This document shows, piece by piece, positions 57,194 to 64,000 of a DNA stretch of 64,000 nt. Source of the stretch: Larix kaempferi (lineage: Eukaryota; Streptophyta; Pinopsida; Pinales; Pinaceae); the NCBI GenBank assembly GCA_027924585.1, contig BSBM01000050.1, positions 9,323,501 through 9,387,500 of the forward strand, in the 5' to 3' direction. How positions within the stretch are numbered: the stretch's first letter is position 1; each line of letters starts with the position of its first letter. A model generated the notes under the pieces. It was given only the letters and a program-made list of their open reading frames with translations, made no database searches and was not told the DNA's origin. The position numbers and the translations under genes were made by a program.

Positions 57194-58237
57194 GGTTTGC
57201 AAAAGGATATAATTGCTAAACAAAAGGTTTGAGGCATGAAAGATTTTATAGAAGAGTGGTTCCAATCTGTTGTCAGGCCATGAGAAAATTTCCTCCTCCA
57301 GCTCTTCTTGGTGTTGGACACAAGCACTTTGTTGGTTCCTCATATCCATCAAGTGATTCAGGTACAATTTTCCTATTTGGATATGAGTCTATCTTTTATT
57401 TTGCTGTGTGAATGGATGCTCTGGAAATCAGTCTATACTTGAAGGGAATTTGTCTTCCAGTAGGTAGGAATAAAATGTTGCAGGTAGTTAGTATAAAAAA
57501 ATGCAGCAATGTTTGTTTTAAATAAGACGAGGCTGTCAACAATTAATAAGTCATCCAGTGGGAAGCCTCTGTTCTTCTTCCTTCTAATCCAAGGAATTCA
57601 AATTTAGAATTCACAAAGGAGAAAATGCTCAGAATTGTCCACTTTTCTGCACTATTATTCTTGTACTGATGATCCTGTACCTGATTGAGATTGGACTTCA
57701 TCAGCAAATTTTATTTGAAAATCCCTCATAGGAACACTTTCTACTCGGATCAAGCTCATATGTTGGGTCTAATACCTTTAGGCATAATTTTATGCACAAT
57801 GTATGGGTAGACAGGTTTGTGCAATGGGTGGACAGACTTCTTCTCCAAAGGGGCTCCAACCATGACATTATTTTCTTGAAGCAAGCATTCTAAGAGTGCT
57901 CACATCAATCATTACAAGTATTGGTATTCACATCAGCACGATTGGTACAGATAAACATGGGACTGAGGTATGCATATTTAAAACTCTCAATTTGATTAAA
58001 TGTAAGTAGAAAAGTTATGGACAAAGTTTGATCTAGTGTTTTTGAATCATTTCAGACTTATCTAAAACCTCCCTTGTCATGATTACCACTGATTCTCACA
58101 CATATCGGGTTATGATTATATTTTGGTACCAAGTTTTTTTGTTCCCTCGCAGCGTTATCCTTTCCACCATCTACCACTGTCATCCTGTACCGTTTTCATT
58201 TCATTACGCATTTTGAATCACTAAAAGGATTCGAAAT
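57194..58237. other. Gene-free internal part of element E
   Basis: No supported ORF or repeat. It separates ORF1 from ORF2 and could be leader or intron sequence of the ORF2 transcript. A CTTGCTCCCTGTAAG sequence just before the ORF2 ATG at 58318 has no clear splice role. Confidence 0.4.
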
Positions 58238-58317
58238 GTGCCCTTCTCGTTATTGCGCCTTCATTCCATGCCCAGTTTTTATCTCGAACTAGTGGTTGGT
58301 TTCTTGCTCCCTGTAAG

Positions 58318-59720
58318 ATGCTTGCTTCTCGTTATGAGCCAAAGTCTATTCGAATTCTGGAAGCTACGCCTGAATACAATGCATCTCGTGAAGTATTTCA
58401 ATCTCAGGGGTGGCATCAATTCTTTTCTAAATTTAAGGGACACGATGACAGGGTGTCGCTAGCCTTTGCTAAGGGGTTTGAAGGAAAAATTGCCCGATTT
58501 GGAGATATGGTTATGGCAGTTACAAAAAAGACAATAGCAAAAGCTACTGGGTTACCCCAGACAGGGGAGAAATAGTTTAAGAAGAAATAATTACCACTCA
58601 AGTAGCGCAACAAATTTATGAAGAAGCATTATCGAGCCGAAGCAAAATGGTTTAGAGGTGTACCGAGGAAATGGCTCAAGGATACCTGACAAAAAAAGTG
58701 ATTGTCCTGCAGAAGTATCTGACATGTGAAGGGCGCTATAATCTTACCTTCACATATCACATTCGTCTTCTACAAATTTTTGTGTCAGGTAAGGATTTAA
58801 ATTTTCCATATTTCCTTTTGAAGAGCTTGAGAAAAATGTTTAAAGGAGTATAGAAATCAACCTCAAATCCTAAGAGTAATATATTCCACCATGGTCTGAT
58901 TAAAATCTTGATTGTAGCCGAGTTAAAAAGCTGTAAAGATACATGGGAAAACTTCTTAACACAAAATTTTCAGGGTAGCGTGATAATAGGGGGTAGTCAG
59001 AGGTGTGATTTCAGTAGCTTTGATAAGACAAAATTTGGAGAAACTTCAAAAAGGAAGAAGAGAAAAATTGAAGACCTAAACAAAATCCCTCTGCCTGAGC
59101 CAATAATGAAACGAACTACTAGGATTATGACCCAAAAGAATATGAAAGTAGATCAAAACCCTCTTGTTTTCCCCATGGTCTTACATCTTGATACTGAGAT
59201 GAAGAAGAGCTAGAGCCTTCATCTGTTGTGGAGGCCTTAGTAAATGTGAAGGAAACTAAAATATTGGATCTTTCCAGCTCTTCCACTTATGTTTCTTTCA
59301 AAGCATTGCAATCAGAAAATGCTCGGTTGAATAATGAATTACATGAATATAATTTTTTAGACAGGTTCCTCAAACCCGAGAATGTTACACTGAAAAATAG
59401 GATTACACAATTAAAAGCTCAAGAATTAGACATAAGTATGCAAGTGGATAAATTTCGTTCTCGGGCCGATCTATTCAATCATGAAAATCAGAAACTACAC
59501 TGCAGGCTCAACATGAGATATCATGAGAATCGTATGCTACTAATGGAAAATAGAACTCTTAAAAAACAACTTCCAGAGACAGAGAGGGAAGCAGAGGACC
59601 AAGCAAAGGAGAATCCAAGCACTGTTGACCAAGTTGCTGCCCATAATAGGTGTCCAACAATTTTGTTGTTCCAGTTTTGTTTAGAACTATTGTTGCATGA
59701 GGACATGAAATATTTTGGGT
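58318..59720 (+). pseudogene. Element E ORF2, conserved protein of unknown function with coiled coil
   Basis: ATG at 58318 opens MLASRYEPKSIRILEATPEY, then WHQFFSKFKGHDDRVSLAFA, GKIARFGDMVMAVTKK and ATGLPQTGEK before a stop at 58573. A second block (58680-58860) has YLTCEGRYNLTFTYHIRLLQ and LNFPYFLLKSLRKMFKG. A basic block (58908-59213) is followed by a coiled coil (59228-59640) with FLDRFLKPENVTLKN and NHENQKLHCRLN. The same order is seen in element D. No catalytic motif or zinc finger is recognised. It could be a gag-like structural protein. Four or so stops and shifts break it. Confidence 0.6.
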
Positions 59721-59729
59721 TTGGGGGGA
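59719..59729 (+). other. Polypurine tract of element E
   Basis: GTTTGGGGGGA lies directly before the 3' LTR start TGTCAGG. Confidence 0.85.
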
Positions 59730-61459
59730 TGTCAGGCTCCATATTTTCACTATTTTCAGGATTTATACCTCTTTCATTATCCTTGTGTTATACCTATACC
59801 TTTCATTCTGTATATGACTTTGATCCGAACATTAGTCTAAATCAATGATTAATGGTCTGGAACTTGTCTTTAGCAATTCTCTTGCTTTTAATTAAGTTTT
59901 GAAGAGTTTTTAGTGCAAAATACCAATTGTAATTATATGCTATGGATTCTAGTACTAATATTTTTATTTCATTACCAATACAAGAAGGTTTAGAACATGC
60001 CTAGAATGGTGGATTGATGGAAATATTCTTAAATGGATGGCAAGAGTAATAGCGAGCACATGCCCTCTTTTTAGTAATGCGTAGTTATGTTGATAAATTG
60101 CCTTATCTCATGACTCTTCGTGTCGTGAGATTAAGGCAGTCAAAGAAAACCGTGATATTCTCTTCCAACAAAGACGTAGTTGTTGCAACTGAATCAAGAG
60201 GATATTTCTATTTTAGGCATGCTTTGAAAAAAACAAGATTATGTAATAAATAACACTCCTATTTTATAGGATGTTGGTTGTAACAAAAGCTCAAATTCTT
60301 GAGCTTATAAAAACTCAAGTTTTGATGATAAAGAGATAGAATAGTGTAGGGAGTAGACATGGGATGGAAAATAATGATTTATCATTAGAATTTCAAACGT
60401 TGTATTTTTGAACTGGCTGGGAAATGAATAAATTGTGAAGGTACTTTGTCTTTTTATGGCATAGTTTGAAATAGATTATAAATGCATCCTGGAAGAAGAG
60501 GCCCCCCTATTCAGGCCGACTGTGCATCTTAAGTCATTATATCAGAGTGATCAATATTTAATTCATAGGTTTTGATTGATATTTAGTAATTTGATTTTCA
60601 AGCTATGTTAGTGGTTATTAAATTTTCAATGAAAAAGATTTGGTTACAATTGAAGATTTCATAGTTGCATCTTGAGTAATTTCATATACAATTTTTAGCA
60701 GAGTGAGGTTATTAGTTGTTTCCAGTTCATTTGGATGAAGTGCCAAGCTTTGAGATTTGAAATACAGCATGAGTTGATTTATGGTCCATTATCTTTTACA
60801 TTTGAAAGAAGGAATAGTCACGTGAAACTCAGAATTGGTTTCATCTTGAATGCATGTCAGAGTATTCATTCATCTTATGAAATTTAAGAGTAATGGTATG
60901 AGAAAGCAGGTTCTATGTTTTGGCTTGTGAATTGAAGAAACATTTTAAAAGGCTCAATGCTCCTGGGATTGGAAAAAGATGAAGAAGCTTTTATTATTAT
61001 GAGTTGTATGCGGTCATAGTCATACTAATGAATCTATAATCTTAAGATTTTTGTTCATATGCTCATAAATGTACAAAGTTGGATTAATGATTAAGAAATC
61101 TGGTGGATCATTATCTTTAGTTAGAAAGAACCAATTCAATTCAGTAGATTGAATGCAAGGTCAGATTAAAGGCAGTCAAGGGCCATTTCAGTTAGACTGC
61201 TTCAAGTGGATTGTTTTAAGAATTCTATTCAAATTGCTCTAGTAATAGCATTTTCCATATCAATACCAGAGTAGTACCAGATGATTTTGATGTCTTGTTT
61301 TGAGTTGGAGTTGGTTTACCTTGAATATTTTTTTATCAGTTTGGTAGAATAGGCTTGGTTTGCATTCCAATTCTGCACAAACAGTGTTTGCACCTCACAA
61401 GCTTACCTCCCCGGGTTGACAATTTGATGTCAGCTATTTAATATATAACTGTACTGAAA
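59730..61459 (+). repeat. 3' LTR of element E (1730 bp)
   Basis: It aligns with 51787-51861 plus 54867-56528. The end reads GTACTGAAA where the 5' LTR has GTACTGACA, so its terminal CA is mutated. Confidence 0.93.
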
Positions 61460-61464
61460 ACAAT

Positions 61465-62776
61465 CATTGGACTATTCAATACATATTCTCCCCTATTAAG
61501 ATTTGTATTATTGCATTTTCCTGAGCAATTGATAGTTCCTCCATCTGAATCATTGCTTGAAACTCTGGTGCTAGATATATAAAGAAATTGAGAGATTTTG
61601 CTAATTTACAATGAATGAAATTATGAGTACTACCAGAATCAATCAACACTGTTACCTTTTTCGTTTTGATAAATCCTTCGATCTTGAGAGTTTGAGGAGT
61701 GTTAATTCCATCCAATGCATGGCATGATATGGTGGGAGTAATCTCTTCTAAAGTAGTATCTTCTATTTCTTCATTTGGAGATGGTTCTTGTACTTTTGAT
61801 TCTTCCTCTTCATATTCTATGTAAATTAATTTCTTCTCTCCACACTTATGTCCCTTACTATACTTGCTGTCACAATTAAAGCATAGTATTTTTTCTCTTC
61901 TTTCCTCTATTTGTTGAGCTATCAACCTTTGAGGGGGGTTAGAAGAAGTAACAATATTCTCTTGGTATGTGTTGGAGGTGCTCTTTTTAGTAGCCATCGT
62001 CATATTTTTACTTTCAACATTCCTTGCCATCATGAAGGCCTTCTCCAAGGATGGTGGTTCAAAGAGACACACATCATGTTGAATGTCATCCTTCAAGGTT
62101 CCAATGAAGAGATCCAACAGATTATCTTCTGAAATGTTCTTCACTCTAGACTTAGCTTCTGAAATTGTTTGATGTGCTCTGCAATTGTACCTTTTTGCTT
62201 GATATTTATTAACTGGCTAAAGAAGGTATGGGTATTAATATCCCCATAATGTGCAATCAATTCTTCGGTGAATATAGACCAAGATATAATAGATTTCTTT
62301 TTACGGTCACAAAGCCATTGGTACCATACAAATTGATCAGGCTCTAAATATAATGATGCAATAGTTACCTTTTGCAAAGTTGGAACCTGGTGTAGATCAA
62401 AGAATTGCTCCATTTGGAATATCCATGTTATTGGATCATTGCCATCAAACTTTGTCATGTCAATATTGGGAAGTTGGGTACCCCTTGGTGACCATCCCTG
62501 ATGACTTCCATTACCAGAATCATTTCCTCTTGGAATATTCTTATTCATGGAAGGTTTCTCAACATGAAAATTATATTTATCCTCATGAGTATCCTGGAAC
62601 ACATCATCACATGTAGGAAGAGTATCCCTTGAATTTTGTATGAGATTAATAATATTTGTCATATTCATCATCAACGTTTCCTCTAAATTATCCAAATTAA
62701 CTTTTTTCAAAGACTCTTTAATAATATATTCTAACTGGAACACTCGAAAAGAGAGGTCTTCCCTTTCATCATACAT
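61465..62776 (-). pseudogene. gag: Element G gag and protease
   Basis: ATG at 62776 opens MYDEREDLSFRVFQLEYII. The capsid has FDGNDPITWIFQMEQFFDLH, LEPDQFVWYQWLCDRK and FTEELIAHYGDI. A shift near 62142 joins it to the second part (62144-61476), with DLFIGTLKDDIQHDV, MMARNVESKN and the zinc knuckle CFNCDSKYSKGHKC. Protease follows with SCHALDGINTPQTLKI and VLIDSGSTHNFIH, the intact D-S-G. The protease is cut by the E insertion at 61464 and resumes at 51786. Confidence 0.93.
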
Positions 62777-63368
62777 CGAGGATGGATCCTCTTTTCAAAC
62801 CCTGATTGGAAGACAGTTTTAAGTCCGACTTGAAACTGATATAAATTTTAAATTTCTGCTCTTTTGAGTCTGAAAATTTGTACTATCATATCCTAATGCA
62901 TTCTATTTCCAATTCCATAGGTCTAACCTAATTTGGATTTACCAATAATAATTTATTGTGAATATCCCACCACCTCTTATTTTTGGTCTTTCCATAATAG
63001 CGAACTTATCATATATGCCACGTGTCCAATATCTTGTATCTGAGGTTGAAAACCCTATCAAAAATACCATGGTCCGTCTTATTTCAGATGCAATAGGTCT
63101 CACTCAATTTGGATCTTTCATGCCCCATATATGACCTTTTTTCTCAGACCACCTCTTTTAGACTAGTTTTTGGACTAGTCATAAGCCCTAGCTTTTGGAG
63201 CGAATCTCTCCAAACTTGTAATGTTTCAAAATATGAAACTTGGTCCATAGTTAGTTAGACCTTTTTTCTAGATGGGTTATAAGTATTGCTCTTTGAATCC
63301 TTGTAGAAAAAAAATTCGAGAGAAAATTCCAACATGAATCGTTTTGAAGAAAACAATCCTGAGGAAAG
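62777..63368 (-). other. Leader of element G
   Basis: This is the non-coding 5' region between the primer site and the gag ATG. GCCACGTG at 63018-63025 on the plus strand is a G-box-like palindrome, but there is no proof that it acts. No ORF is supported. Confidence 0.6.
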
Positions 63369-63383
63369 GGCTCTAATACCAAA
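63369..63383 (-). other. Primer-binding site of element G, initiator tRNA-Met type
   Basis: The minus strand reads TTTGGTATTAGAGCC after the LTR end, matching TGGTATCAGAGCC but for one C to T change. Confidence 0.92.
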
Positions 63384-63703
63384 TGTTATGCAACAAATTT
63401 CCAAAAAGAGTATGAAAAGGAGCAGAAAGAGATCAGAGGGAATACTCCACAACTTGATTGAAGACAATATCTTAATAAAAATCTTCTTCGAGGGGGAAAC
63501 TCCTTATACAATGTACTAAGTACACAAGACAAGACAAGATAAGATACTCCAAATGAAAGGTCTCCTTCCTATATATAGGACACTATGGGTAGAATCCCAA
63601 CTAATTAACCCAAGCCGACATAACTAATATAACCATACTAATGAGAATTACCACTAATGGACCAAAATATAGGGGGAAATGTGCCCATATTTAGGGCTTA
63701 ACA
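63384..63703 (-). repeat. 5' LTR of element G (320 bp)
   Basis: Plus-strand edges TGTTATGC and GCTTAACA. CCTATATATAGG lies at 63568-63579 as the TATA box candidate. The target duplication TGATC follows. Confidence 0.95.
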
Positions 63704-64000
63704 TGATCAAAGACAAAAAGGAATTGGTATTACATGCTGAAGATGTGAGGGAAAAGAGAAATCTCAGAGGACATACTTGCTACAGTTGCTAATTCAAGCA
63801 AAAATAAAAGTGTCAAGTTTACAGATGATGATCCTGAAGCAGAGCAACATTACAGATTATTCTAAACAATCTGGCATAAAAACTCTCAGTATTATTGATA
63901 ATGTTGAGGGGGAATTTAAGTAATAGGCAAGGAATATCGATGAAAATTCAGCGGACCAGTGGTTTGGTAAATCATCCAGGACCTTCATTGCACCTGTACA
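63704..64000 (+). pseudogene. gag: Element A gag, continuation after element G
   Basis: Joined to 48323, the sequence continues the A gag C-terminus: KDKKELVLHAEDVREKRN, then in a shifted frame VANSSKNKSVKFTDDD. It is Lys/Glu-rich, has several stops, and no zinc knuckle or protease is seen before the window ends. Confidence 0.45.

Larger units (their letters stand above)
51787..61459 (+). mobile_element. Element E: non-autonomous LTR retroelement related to D, split by H
   Basis: LTRs begin TGTCAGGCTCC at 51787 and 59730. The target site reads GCAAT (51782-51786) and ACAAT (61460-61464), one mismatch. H interrupts the 5' LTR 75 bp from its start. The 5' LTR without H is about 1737 bp, the 3' LTR 1730 bp. 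Internal sequence is 3.2 kb and has a tRNA-Asp-type primer site, two ORFs and a purine tract, but no reverse transcriptase or integrase. It sits in the protease gene of G. Confidence 0.93.
48324..63703 (-). mobile_element. Element G: Ty3/gypsy chromovirus (Tekay/Del-like), split by element E
   Basis: LTRs at 48324-48671 and 63384-63703 and the exact target duplication TGATC at 48319-48323 and 63704-63708 frame a minus-strand chromovirus. Gag-protease lies at 61465-62776 and pol at 48749-51786, with element E between them. Without E it is about 5.7 kb, a normal size. The CFNC...GHKC knuckle and a C-terminal chromodomain identify the Tekay/Del type. Confidence 0.97.
36336..64000 (+). mobile_element. 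Element A: SIRE-like Ty1/copia element with a giant LTR, incomplete
   Basis: A begins TGTTGGAATATTC inside the D LTR and its 5' LTR ends ...TTTCCAGCA at 46684, followed by a primer site and a copia gag with coiled coil and zinc knuckles. Removing F from the LTR and G from gag restores continuity. The rest of gag, pol and the 3' LTR lie beyond 64000, so only one flank (CAACT, 36331-36335) can be seen. The long coiled-coil gag and long LTR fit the SIRE/Maximus lineage. Confidence 0.75.

Noticed and set aside
58240-58317. An intron-exon boundary upstream of element E ORF2
   Set aside because: The candidate splice sites are weak and no spliced partner exon could be shown from sequence alone.

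Overview
The window is nuclear DNA of a large, repeat-rich land-plant genome. The mix of Ty3/gypsy, Ty1/copia, LINE and large non-autonomous LTR elements, the AT-rich composition and the absence of any host gene suggest a gymnosperm, but that is an inference from family resemblance and not a species call. I found no intact cellular gene, tRNA, rRNA or CRISPR. Nearly everything recognisable is a transposable element, most of them broken.

Region 1 (1-14.8 kb) is old and eroded: a + strand Ty3/gypsy relic (about 1.0-7.0 kb), a + strand relic of a gag-only copia-type element (7.3-9.4 kb), a - strand copia pol relic (10.3-11.6 kb), a + strand LINE 5' piece (13.0-14.4 kb) and a small LTR with its primer-binding site (14.46-14.80 kb).

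Region 2 (15.2-36.3 kb) is built on element D, a + strand LTR element with a tRNA-Asp-type primer-binding site and an unrecognised ORF. Its 5' LTR sits in a chimeric 1.31 kb tandem duplication. A LINE tail (20.3-21.6 kb, -) lies inside it. Copia element B (-, 24313-35061, target duplication GATGT) landed at the junction of its polypurine tract and 3' LTR, and B was itself hit by chromovirus C (+, 28596-34418, ATTAA).

Region 3 (36.3-64.0 kb) is copia element A (+), which starts inside D's 3' LTR and runs off the window. A's very long LTR holds copia F (-, 36964-42752, CGCAC). A's gag is split by chromovirus G (-, 48324-63703, TGATC). G's protease is split by element E (+, 51787-61459), a relative of D. 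E's 5' LTR is split by the gag-only element H (-, 51862-54866, CTTTC). Counting D, A, G, E and H this is a five-layer nest, and the flanking sequence rejoins cleanly at each step.

How the parts work together: B, C, F, G and A once encoded the usual gag, protease, integrase, reverse transcriptase and RNase H. D, E, H and the 7.3 kb relic have LTRs, primer sites and purine tracts but no recognisable pol, so they would need enzymes from other elements. The two most interesting items are the conserved unknown ORF shared by D and E, and the conserved gag-plus-tail ORF shared by H and the 7.3 kb relic.
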